Positions 33,907 through 41,583 of a stretch of 64,000 bases of DNA are shown here, piece by piece. The notes under the pieces were generated by a model. The model saw nothing but the letters and a program-made list of their open reading frames with translations. It was not told the DNA's origin and ran no database searches. Position numbers and translations under genes: made by a program. Source of the stretch: Micromonospora sp. R77 (GTDB lineage: Bacteria; Actinomycetota; Actinomycetes; Mycobacteriales; Micromonosporaceae); contig NZ_JALDST010000001.1 in the NCBI RefSeq assembly GCF_022747945.1, forward strand, positions 2,232,001 through 2,296,000. Direction: 5' to 3'. The number at the start of each line of letters is the position of its first letter. Position 1 is the first letter of the stretch.

Positions 33907-34875
33907 ATGACGCGTTGGGGAATCCTGGCCACCGGACACATCGCCGGCCGCTTCGCCGAGGACCTGAAACTGGTCCCCGACGCCGAGCTGGTCGCCGTCG
34001 GCTCGCGTACCCGGGAGAGCGCGGAACTCTTCGCGGCCCGGCACGGCGCGTCCCGGGCGTACGCCTCCTGGGCGGAACTGGCCGCGGACCCGGACCTGGA
34101 CGTGATCTATGTGGCCACCCCGCACGCCGCCCACCACGAGGCGGCCATGACCTGCCTGGCCGGTGGCAAGGCCGTGCTGGTGGAGAAGCCCTGCACGCTG
34201 GACCTGGCCACCACCACGGAGCTGGTGGAGACCGCCCGGGCCCGCGGGGTCTTCCTGATGGAGGCCATGTGGATGCGGACCAACCCGATGATCCTGCGGG
34301 TGGTCGAGCTGATCGCCGACGGGGCGATCGGTGAGGTGACCCACGTACGGGCGGACTTCGGGGCGGCGGGGCCGTTCCCGCCCGAGCACCGGATGCGGGC
34401 CCGGACGCTGGGTGGTGGCGCCCTGCTCGACCTCGGGGTCTATCCGCTCAGCCTGGCCCACCTGCTGCTCGGCGTGCCGCAGCACATGCAGGCGTGGGCG
34501 AAGCTCGGCCCGGAGGGCGTGGACGAGAACACCGGCATCGTGCTCGGCTGGGAGTCCGGCGCGGTCGCCACGCTGAGCTGCGGCATGGTCGGCGCGACCG
34601 CGATCACCGCCGCGATCACCGGCACCACCGGCCGGATCGACCTGCCCGAGCCGTTCTTCCGGCCGGGCTCGGCGGTGCTGCACCGGCTCGGCGCCGAGCC
34701 GGAGACCATCCCCGCCGACCTGACCGGCGGGGGCTACCAGCACGAGGCGGTCGAGGTGCAGCGCTGCCTGGCCGCCGGGCTGACCGAGAGCCCGCTGGTC
34801 CCGCACGCCGCCACCCTGGAAGTGATGGCGCTGCTCGACGACGTCCGCGCCCGGATCGGCGTGGACTACGCGTGA
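33907..34875 (+). CDS. Gfo/Idh/MocA family oxidoreductase
   Basis: A 322-residue NAD(P)-dependent dehydrogenase. The Rossmann start is WGILATGHIAGRFAEDL (residues ~3-19), the conserved EKP motif is VEKPCTLDLATT near residue 95, and GGGALLDLGVYPLSLAHLL contains the D-x3-Y/H sugar-binding signature. It probably oxidises a sugar or inositol-type polyol. ATG 33907 is preceded by TAGCGT, 6 bases. A strong terminator separates it from the convergent pit gene. Confidence 0.9.
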   Translation: MTRWGILATGHIAGRFAEDLKLVPDAELVAVGSRTRESAELFAARHGASRAYASWAELAADPDLDVIYVATPHAAHHEAAMTCLAGGKAVLVEKPCTLDLATTTELVETARARGVFLMEAMWMRTNPMILRVVELIADGAIGEVTHVRADFGAAGPFPPEHRMRARTLGGGALLDLGVYPLSLAHLLLGVPQHMQAWAKLGPEGVDENTGIVLGWESGAVATLSCGMVGATAITAAITGTTGRIDLPEPFFRPGSAVLHRLGAEPETIPADLTGGGYQHEAVEVQRCLAAGLTESPLVPHAATLEVMALLDDVRARIGVDYA

Positions 34876-34877
34876 GA

Positions 34878-34908
34878 AAGGGGCCCTCGTCGTCGACGAG
34901 GGCCCCTT
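34878..34908. terminator. Bidirectional terminator between Gfo/Idh and pit
   Basis: Perfect 15-bp arms AAGGGGCCCTCGTCG and complement, separated by one base, with A and T runs at either end. It serves both convergent transcripts. Confidence 0.8.
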
Positions 34909-34917
34909 CGCGTCGGC

Positions 34918-35922
34918 TCAGAAGAGCGGGCGGATGACCAGGTAGGTGAGGCAGGCGATCAGCGCGGCCGCCGGGAACGTGATGACCCAGGCGATCACGA
35001 TGTTGCCGGCGACGTTCCAGCGCACCGCGGAGAGCCGCTTGGTCGCGCCCACACCCATGATCGCCGAGGTGATCGTGTGGGTGGTGGAGATCGGCGCCTT
35101 CAGCACCAGGGCGTTGAAGTAGAGCACCGCGCTGGCCACCGTCTCAGCCGCGAAGCCCTCCGGCGGGCCCAGATCGATGATCTTGCGACCGAGGGTACGG
35201 ATGATCCGCCACCCACCGGAGTACGTGCCCAGCGCCAGCATGGTGGCCGAGGTCCAGAACACCCAGCCCGGGATGTGCGTCTTGTCGGACTGGTAGCCGC
35301 CGGTGTAGAGCGCCAGGACGATGATGCCCATCGTCTTCGCGGCGTCCTGCATGCCGTGGCCGACCGACATGGCCGCCGCCGAGGCGGTCTGCGCCCAGCG
35401 GAAGCCCCGGTTCAGCTTGCCCGGCTGCCCCTTCCGGAACAGCCAGAGGATGGCCAGCATCACCAGGAAGCCCAGGATCAGACCCACCACCGGCGAGAGC
35501 ACCATCGGGATGATGACCTTCTCGATGATGTTGCCCCACTGCACCACGCCGTCGGCGGCGAAGAGGGTCGCCCCCACCAGGCCGCCGAAGAGGGCGTGCG
35601 AGGAGGACGAGGGCAGGCCGAAATACCAGGTGATCAGGTTCCAGACGATCGCACCGAGCACCCCGGCGAAGACCACCCCCAGGCTGACCACCCCCGGGGG
35701 CAGGGTCACCAGGCCGTCGCCGACGGTCTTGGCCACCCCGGCGCCGAAGTGCGCGCCGACGAAGTTGCCGACGGCCGCCAGCGCGAGGGCGACCCGGGGT
35801 GTCAGCGCCCGGGTGGAGATGCTGGTGGCGATCGCGTTCGCCGCGTCATGGAAGCCGTTCGTGTAGTCGAACGCCATGGCGGCCACGATCACCGCCAGTA
35901 CGGCGATGAGTTCGGGACTCAC
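34918..35922 (-). CDS. pit: Low-affinity inorganic phosphate transporter (PiT)
   Basis: A 334-residue PiT permease with about ten membrane segments. The two family repeats carry the signatures FDYTNGFHDAANAIA (residues ~19-33) and the later PISTTHTITSAIMG. PiT proteins transport phosphate, often as a metal-phosphate complex, by proton or sodium symport. The GTG start is four bases past the DUF47 gene, so the two form an operon that a PHO box 5' of DUF47 may control. This gives the cell both high-affinity (Pst) and low-affinity phosphate uptake. Confidence 0.94.
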   Translation of the reverse strand: MSPELIAVLAVIVAAMAFDYTNGFHDAANAIATSISTRALTPRVALALAAVGNFVGAHFGAGVAKTVGDGLVTLPPGVVSLGVVFAGVLGAIVWNLITWYFGLPSSSSHALFGGLVGATLFAADGVVQWGNIIEKVIIPMVLSPVVGLILGFLVMLAILWLFRKGQPGKLNRGFRWAQTASAAAMSVGHGMQDAAKTMGIIVLALYTGGYQSDKTHIPGWVFWTSATMLALGTYSGGWRIIRTLGRKIIDLGPPEGFAAETVASAVLYFNALVLKAPISTTHTITSAIMGVGATKRLSAVRWNVAGNIVIAWVITFPAAALIACLTYLVIRPLF

Positions 35923-35926
35923 GGGA

Positions 35927-36553
35927 TCAGGACTCCTTGACCGTGATGGTCTCGACGGTGTTCGCCACGTGCTCGAAGGCGTCGCAGGCGGCCTCCAGCT
36001 CGTCGGCGACCTCCTTCATCTTCAGCACGGTGAGCGCGTCGTACTCGCCGGAGAAGAGGCGGACCAGCAGCATCCGGTACGCCTGGTCGCCGTCGTTCTC
36101 CAGCCGGTTGCACTCGATCCAGTAGTCCTCGAGGTCCTTCATCGACTTCAGCCGGGGCATCGCCTCGGCGGTCAGCTTGGCCTGCTGGTCCAGCACGTTC
36201 ACCAGCTCGTGCAGCTCGCGCGGCAGCGCGGGGAGCTTGGTGAGGCCGTACAGGTAGAGCAGGTTGCCGACCGCCTCCAGGTGGTCCATCACGTCGTCGA
36301 GCAGCGAGCCCAGACGGTAGATGTCCTCCCGGTCGAACGGGGTGATGAAGGTAGAGTTGATCTTCTTGTACAGCTCGTGGGTGATCTGGTCGCTGTCGTG
36401 CTCGACCTCGGTGAGCCGCTCGCTGACCGACTGCACGTCGACATCCGGCAGGCCCAGCTCGTTGAGGAGCTCGGTACCCCGCACCAGGTTCTGCGCGGCC
36501 CTGGTGAAGAGCTCGTAGAAGGCGCCCTCGGTGGGACGGAAGGAAAACTTCAC
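35927..36553 (-). CDS. DUF47 family PhoU-like protein
   Basis: A 208-residue all-helical protein of the DUF47/PhoU-like family, with E/DxxxD metal-binding features (VEHDSDQITHELYKKINSTFITPFDREDIYRL, residues ~45-76, and VADELEAACDAFEHVANTVETI at the end). Such proteins precede pit genes and regulate phosphate transport. GTG 36553 was chosen because a GAGG ribosome site lies upstream and the protein starts MKFSFRP as usual. A triple PHO box lies 117-149 bases upstream. Confidence 0.9.
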   Translation of the reverse strand: MKFSFRPTEGAFYELFTRAAQNLVRGTELLNELGLPDVDVQSVSERLTEVEHDSDQITHELYKKINSTFITPFDREDIYRLGSLLDDVMDHLEAVGNLLYLYGLTKLPALPRELHELVNVLDQQAKLTAEAMPRLKSMKDLEDYWIECNRLENDGDQAYRMLLVRLFSGEYDALTVLKMKEVADELEAACDAFEHVANTVETITVKES

Positions 36554-36669
36554 AGCACGGACCTCGTCGTGTCGGGTGGAAGGGTCGCGGACGCCAGGGC
36601 ACCCGCTGATGGGCATGCTAGGGACCCGGTGGAACCGCGAATTCGCCGGCCCACCCCTGGTCAGGCCGC

Positions 36670-36702
36670 ATTCACCGCTCGTTCACCTGCCGTTCACCTT
36701 GC
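36670..36702. promoter_or_regulatory. Triple PHO box overlapping the 3' end of PPK2
   Basis: Three consecutive 11-base direct repeats: ATTCACCGCTC, GTTCACCTGCC, GTTCACCTTGC (36670-36702). This is a near-ideal PhoP-binding site. It overlaps the last codons of the polyphosphate kinase gene and lies upstream of the DUF47-pit operon, which it probably regulates. Confidence 0.85.
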
Positions 36703-37670
36703 CCGCTCGATCCGTCCCGCAACCGTCGGCGCTCCTGCTCCACGTCGAATCCGGCGGCCGGATACCCGAGATCCAACCCGTCGAACGTCTCCCGCAGCAG
36801 GTGGGCCACCGCCCAGTCCCGATACCACTTCCGGTCCGCCGGGACCACGAACCAGGGCGCGGCGTCCGTGTCGCACCGACCCAGGGCCTCGGCGTACGCG
36901 GCCCGGTAGTCGTCCCAGCGGGCCCGGGAATCCAGGTCGCTCGGGTTGTACTTCCAGTACTTGTGCGGGTCGGTGAGCCGTTCCATCAGCCGCTCGCCCT
37001 GCTCGGCGTACGAGATGTGCAGCATCACCTTCACCACCGTGACCTGGCCCTCGACCAGCTCCCGCTCGAAGGCGTTGATCTCGTCGTAGCGGGCCCGCCA
37101 GGTGGCCTCGTCGACCAGCGACTCGACCCGGGCGACCAGCACGTCCTCGTAGTGCGAGCGGTTGAAGACGCCGACGTAGCCGGGCGGCGGCAGGGCCCGC
37201 CGGATCCGCCACAGGAAGTCGTGCCGCGACTCCTCCTCCGTCGGCGGGCCGAACGAGCGGATGTGCAGGCCGAGTGGGTTCATCGCGCCGGCCACCCGCC
37301 GGATCGTGCCGTCCTTGCCGCCGCAGTCCATCGCCTGGAGCACCAGCAGCAGCCGGCGCGGCCGGTCACCGTCGAGGTGGGCGTCGGCCGCCGTCGGGGC
37401 GCCGGTCGGGGCCTCCGGGCCGGCGGCGCCCTTCGCGGCGGCGTACAGCATCTCCTGCTGCCGGCCCAGCTCGGCGCCGACCAGCTCGACCTGCTCCCGG
37501 GCCCACGCCTTGCGCTGCTTACCGTGGCCGGCCGCGCCCGGCAGCCCCGGCGTGGACCGCGGGTCGATCCCGGCCAGCTCGACCCGCCCGCCGTCCGGCG
37601 TCACCCGCAGCAACTCCCGCATCGCGCCGCCCTCCGGCCGCACGACGCCCGACTCGTCGACTCCGCTCAT
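36672..37670 (-). CDS. PPK2 family polyphosphate kinase / polyphosphate:nucleotide phosphotransferase
   Basis: A 332-residue PPK2. The Walker A-like loop is LQAMDCGGKDGTIRRVAGAMNPLG (residues ~108-131) and the lid/PPK2 signature is RSFGPPTEEESRHDFLWRIRRALP; YVGVFNRSHYEDVLVARV and YWKYNPSDLDSRARWDDY complete the family set. It transfers phosphate between polyphosphate and nucleotides. The loop has CGGKDG where AGKDG is typical. The N-terminal ~60 residues are an extension. ATG 37670 follows GAGGATCG. Location beside pit and PHO boxes fits phosphate storage or mobilisation. Confidence 0.92.
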   Translation of the reverse strand: MSGVDESGVVRPEGGAMRELLRVTPDGGRVELAGIDPRSTPGLPGAAGHGKQRKAWAREQVELVGAELGRQQEMLYAAAKGAAGPEAPTGAPTAADAHLDGDRPRRLLLVLQAMDCGGKDGTIRRVAGAMNPLGLHIRSFGPPTEEESRHDFLWRIRRALPPPGYVGVFNRSHYEDVLVARVESLVDEATWRARYDEINAFERELVEGQVTVVKVMLHISYAEQGERLMERLTDPHKYWKYNPSDLDSRARWDDYRAAYAEALGRCDTDAAPWFVVPADRKWYRDWAVAHLLRETFDGLDLGYPAAGFDVEQERRRLRDGSSGQGERQVNER

Positions 37671-37791
37671 GTCTCGATCCTCACCCACCCCGCTGCCGTT
37701 CGCCTCCCGTGGACGCCGGATGGCGGTGTCACGTTCCGGGGCGCTGTCGCGTCCGGTGGGAGGGCAGAATGCGCCCCGGGGGAGGGAGAGC

Positions 37792-38763
37792 GTGGTGGAA
37801 GAGCTCGCGACAGGGTTCACGGCCGAGTTCGAGGCGGAGCGGGGGCACCTGACCGCGGTCGCGTACCGGATGCTGGGCAGCCGCAGCGAGGCCGAGGACG
37901 CCGTGCAGGAGACCTGGCTGCGGTACGCGGGCGCGCTCGCCGACCCGGCCACCCGCGCCCAGGTGCGCCAGCTGCGCGGCTGGCTCACCACCACCTGCTC
38001 GCGGATCTGCCTGGACGTGCTCCGGTCCGCCCGGGTACGCCGCGAGACGTACCCCGGCCAGTGGCTGCCGGAGCCGGTGGTGCGGGACCTGCCGACGGCC
38101 GACGGCTTCGCCCCCGACCCGGCGGAACGGGCTGTCCGGGCCGACCAGCTCGGCACCGCCCTGCTGGTGGTCCTGGAACGGCTCACGCCCGAGCAGCGGG
38201 TCGCCTTCGTGCTGCACGACGTCTTCGCGGTGCCGTTCGCCACCGTCGCCGAGGTGCTCGGCACCACCACCGAGGCGGCCCGGCAGCTCGCCTCCCGGGC
38301 CCGCCGCGCGGTCACCGCGCCGGACGTGCCCCGGCACACCGCCGACCTGGCCGAGCAGCAGCGGGTGCTCGCCGCGTTCACCGCCGCCGTCGAGTCCGGC
38401 GAGCTGGACCGGCTGGTCCGGGTGCTCGCCCCGGACGTGGTGCTGATCGGCGACGGCGGCGGGGTCCTCCCGGCGGGTCGCCGGCCGATCGTCGGCGCCG
38501 ACACGGTGGCCCGCTTCCTGCTCGGCCTCTACGGCCAGGCGCTCCGGCCCGGCACCCGGCTGCGGGTCCGGCCGGTGCTGGTCGACGGCGGCCTCGGCTG
38601 GCAGCTGGACCTGGCGCGTCCCGACGGCCGCCGGGTGCTCATGGTGAGCGCCTACGCGGTGCACGACGGACGGATCACCGGCGTCTTCCACCAGCTCAAC
38701 CCGGCGAAGCTGACCGGGCTGCCGGCGTTCGGGCCGGACGACAGCTGGCCGCCGCCGGCCTAG
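37792..38763 (+). CDS. ECF sigma factor of the ECF41/SigJ type
   Basis: A 323-residue ECF sigma factor with a C-terminal SnoaL-like domain. Sigma region 2 is AYRMLGSRSEAEDAVQETWLRY (residues ~20-41), region 4 LTPEQRVAFVLHDVFAVPFATVAEVLGTTTEAARQLASRAR. The tail contains GDGGGV near residue 223 and NPAKL near the end, matching the DGGGK and NPDKL motifs by which ECF41 proteins use the tail as a built-in regulator. No COE (carboxymuconolactone decarboxylase-like) partner gene is adjacent, which is unusual for ECF41. GTG 37792 has a GGAGGGAGA ribosome site. Confidence 0.9.
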   Translation: MVEELATGFTAEFEAERGHLTAVAYRMLGSRSEAEDAVQETWLRYAGALADPATRAQVRQLRGWLTTTCSRICLDVLRSARVRRETYPGQWLPEPVVRDLPTADGFAPDPAERAVRADQLGTALLVVLERLTPEQRVAFVLHDVFAVPFATVAEVLGTTTEAARQLASRARRAVTAPDVPRHTADLAEQQRVLAAFTAAVESGELDRLVRVLAPDVVLIGDGGGVLPAGRRPIVGADTVARFLLGLYGQALRPGTRLRVRPVLVDGGLGWQLDLARPDGRRVLMVSAYAVHDGRITGVFHQLNPAKLTGLPAFGPDDSWPPPA

Positions 38764-39266
38764 ACCACCAGGGCCAACCACTTCCGGTACGACGTGGCGA
38801 ACGGCTCGGTGCCGTCGCCGAGCGCGTCGAGCAGCCACCGGGCCGCCGCCTCCGCCTCGACCACCAGGTCGTCCGGGTAGCCGAAGCGCTCCCGGTGCTC
38901 GGCGAACTCGTCCTCGTCGCGCAGCTCGACCAGGCCCGTCGTCCGGCGGCGCACCACGTCCAGGTCGAGGTCGACCAGGTGGACGGTGTCCGTCCCCTCC
39001 CAGCGGGCCGGGGTGGCGATGTCGCAGTAGACCTCGCTGGTCCGGGGCGGCGGGTTGAACATGCCGGTCCACCACGCGTGGTGCGGCACCAGCAGGACGA
39101 AGGGGATCTGCTCGACCGACGGCCGGCCGTGGTAGACCGACTCGGTGCCGGCCGGCACGCCGAGCCAGACGCCGAGGTCGTCCTCGGCCAGCCGGCGGGC
39201 CGGGTAGTCGCGGTGCGCGCTGCCGTCGTACTTGCGGTAGACCACGCGGACCACATCGCTCGGCAT
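38760..39266 (-). CDS. DUF402 domain protein
   Basis: A 168-residue protein with a DUF402 fold (FomD-like nucleotide phosphatase family). The VHLVDLDLDVVRRRTTGLVELRDEDEFAEHRERFGYP segment (residues ~94-130) carries the family's acidic metal-binding residues. ATG 39266 has TATGGT 7 bases upstream (leaderless). It is divergent from the DinG gene, and its stop shares a CTAG palindrome with the ECF41 gene: TAG is read on both strands. The nucleotide hydrolysis role is from family knowledge. Confidence 0.88.
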   Translation of the reverse strand: MPSDVVRVVYRKYDGSAHRDYPARRLAEDDLGVWLGVPAGTESVYHGRPSVEQIPFVLLVPHHAWWTGMFNPPPRTSEVYCDIATPARWEGTDTVHLVDLDLDVVRRRTTGLVELRDEDEFAEHRERFGYPDDLVVEAEAAARWLLDALGDGTEPFATSYRKWLALVV

Positions 39267-39396
39267 GACTGGCACCATAACCGATTCCGCCCACGCGCCG
39301 CGATCGGCCCGTAACCGGACGCGACCCGGCAACCGGACCCGCGCCACGCGGCGGATCGGCGCGGCCGGTGTCGGCGGTGCCGGGTACCGTCGCACG

Positions 39397-41538
39397 GTGA
39401 CCCCGCCCCGCGCCGCCACCGGTTCCACCGTCCCCAAGAGGGGTCGGGGCAACCGGCCGAGCGGGCTCGACCTGCTCGCCGCGGCGGTCGGCGCGGTGCC
39501 CGGCGGAGCCGCCCGCCCCGGCCAGCAGCAGATGGCCGAGGCGATCGGACGGAGCATCGCCGACCGCGAGCACCTGCTGGTCCAGGCCGGCACCGGCACC
39601 GGCAAGTCGCTGGCCTACCTCGCCCCGGCGCTCACCGTGGACGGCCCGGTGGTGGTCTCCACGGCCACCCTGGCGTTGCAGTCCCAGCTGGTCGAGCACG
39701 ACCTGCCCCGGCTCGCCGACGCGGTGGAGCCGGTGCTCGGCCGGCGGCCCACCTTCGCCGTGCTCAAGGGGCGGCACCACTACCTCTGCCTGGCCCGGCT
39801 GGACAACTCGACCGAGGACGAGCCGGAGGACACCCTCTTCGACGCCCCCGCCCGGCCGGCCGGTGGCACGAAGTGGCTCGGCGAGGCCGGCCGGATGGGC
39901 AAGCAGATCCAGCGGCTGCGCGACTGGGCGGAGAAGACCGACACCGGCGACCGGGACGAGCTGGACCCGGGCGTGGACGACCAGGCCTGGCGGCTGGTGT
40001 CGATGCCGGCCCGGGAGTGCGTCGGGGCGGCCCGCTGCCCGTTCGGGGCCGAGTGCTTCGCCGAGGCGTCCCGGGCCCGCGCCCGGGAGGCCGACGTGGT
40101 GGTCACCAACCACAGCCTGCTCGCCGTCGACATGCTCGCCGGCCGGCACATCGTGCCGCCGCACAAGCTGCTCATCGTCGACGAGGCACACGAACTGGCC
40201 GACCGGGTCTCCTCCGCCGCGCAGGCCGAGCTGGTGCCCGAGCTGATCGACCGGTCCGCCCGCCGGGCCCGCCCGCTGCTGCGGCCGGAGGTCGCCGACC
40301 GGCTCACCGAGGCCGGTGACGCCCTCGCGGTCGGGCTGGCGGAGGCCCCGGCCGGGCGGCTCACCGCCGGCCTGCCCGGCCCGCTGCGCGAGGCGTGCAC
40401 GCTGCTCGACGCGGCGACCCGGGCCGCGCTGGAGGCGATCGGCGACGTCAAGGCCGACGACCCCGACCCGGTCCGCAAGCAGCAGGCCAAGGCGGCACTC
40501 GACGAGCTCTCCACCACCGCCCAGCGGCTCCTGGAAGAGGGCGACCACGACGTGGCCTGGGTGGAGAAGCCCGACAACGGCAGCCGGCGCGCCCTGGTGG
40601 TCGCCCCGCTGTCGGTCGCCGGCACCCTCGCCACCCACCTCTACGACGAGCGGACCGTGGTGGCCACCTCGGCCACCCTCGCGTTGGGCGGCCGGTTCGA
40701 CACGGTGGCCCGGGCGCTGGGGCTGGACGCGCCCCCTCCCACCCCGCCGACCCCGGCCGCCGCCGCCCTCGCGGCCAGCACGACGCGCGGCGACGCCGCC
40801 ACCGCCCCGGTGGCCACCGCGCCCGGCAGCAATGCCGCCACCGGCACCGTACCGGCGACGTCCGGGCCGGGCTGGCGGTCGCTCGACGTCGGCTCCCCGT
40901 TCGACTACGCCCGGCAGGGCATCCTCTACGTCGCCGCACACCTGCCCCGGCCCAGCGTCTCCGGGCTGCCCGAGGCGGCCGGCGAGGAGTTGCTGGCGCT
41001 GGTCGGGGCGCTCGGTGGGCGTACCCTCGGGCTCTTCTCCTCGCGGCGGGCCGCGCAGCAGGCCGCGGAGCTGGTCCGGGCGCGGACCGACCTGCCGGTG
41101 CTGCTACAGGGCGAGGAGGCGCTGCCGCTGCTGGTCCGCCGCTTCCGCCAGGAGCGGGAGAGCTGCCTGTTCGGGGTGATGTCGCTCTGGCAGGGGGTGG
41201 ACGTGCCGGGCGACGCCTGCCAGCTCGTGGTGATCGACCGGCTGCCGTTCCCCCGCCCCGACGAACCGCTCGCGGCGGCGCGGGCCGCGGCGGTCGACGC
41301 GGGCGGTGGCTCCGGCTTCGCGGCCGTCAGCGTGCCGATCGCCGCCGTGCGGCTGGCCCAGGGCGTGGGGCGGCTGATCCGTGCCACCGGTGACCGGGGC
41401 GTGGTCGCGGTGCTCGACTCCCGGCTGGAGACCGCCCGGGGCTACGGCCCCTTCCTGCGCCGGTCGCTGCCGCCGTTCTGGTACACCACCCGCGCGGACG
41501 TGGCGCGCGGCGCGCTGGAGCGGCTGGCCAAGAGCTGA
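39397..41538 (+). CDS. ATP-dependent DNA helicase, DinG/XPD-like
   Basis: A 713-residue superfamily 2 helicase. Walker A AGTGTGKS is near residue 65 and the DEAH box IVDEAHELAD near residue 259. Four cysteines (YLCLAR, ECVGAARC, AECF) form the iron-sulfur cluster site of DinG/XPD. A low-complexity Pro/Ala/Thr insert (PPPTPPTPAAAALAAS onward, residues ~449-490) breaks the second helicase domain, which resumes with DVGSPFDYARQGILYV and ends GVGRLIRATGDRGVVAVLDSR. GTG 39397 is set by TACCGT 6 bases upstream. It likely unwinds forked or R-loop DNA in repair. Confidence 0.93.
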   Translation: MTPPRAATGSTVPKRGRGNRPSGLDLLAAAVGAVPGGAARPGQQQMAEAIGRSIADREHLLVQAGTGTGKSLAYLAPALTVDGPVVVSTATLALQSQLVEHDLPRLADAVEPVLGRRPTFAVLKGRHHYLCLARLDNSTEDEPEDTLFDAPARPAGGTKWLGEAGRMGKQIQRLRDWAEKTDTGDRDELDPGVDDQAWRLVSMPARECVGAARCPFGAECFAEASRARAREADVVVTNHSLLAVDMLAGRHIVPPHKLLIVDEAHELADRVSSAAQAELVPELIDRSARRARPLLRPEVADRLTEAGDALAVGLAEAPAGRLTAGLPGPLREACTLLDAATRAALEAIGDVKADDPDPVRKQQAKAALDELSTTAQRLLEEGDHDVAWVEKPDNGSRRALVVAPLSVAGTLATHLYDERTVVATSATLALGGRFDTVARALGLDAPPPTPPTPAAAALAASTTRGDAATAPVATAPGSNAATGTVPATSGPGWRSLDVGSPFDYARQGILYVAAHLPRPSVSGLPEAAGEELLALVGALGGRTLGLFSSRRAAQQAAELVRARTDLPVLLQGEEALPLLVRRFRQERESCLFGVMSLWQGVDVPGDACQLVVIDRLPFPRPDEPLAAARAAAVDAGGGSGFAAVSVPIAAVRLAQGVGRLIRATGDRGVVAVLDSRLETARGYGPFLRRSLPPFWYTTRADVARGALERLAKS

Positions 41539-41568
41539 CGCCCGCGTCCGGGTTCGGACGCGGGCGTC
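41537..41568. terminator. Hairpin terminator after DinG
   Basis: Perfect 14-bp arms GACGCCCGCGTCCG and complement around a GGTT loop. The hairpin begins at the stop codon and serves both convergent genes. Confidence 0.8.
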
Positions 41569-41583
41569 GGGACGAGCGAGCGG

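Noticed and set aside
37729..40941. A 1070-codon minus-strand open frame
   Set aside because: It is the antisense of the ECF41 sigma factor and DinG genes, which have clear family motifs and promoters. GC-rich DNA produces such long shadows.
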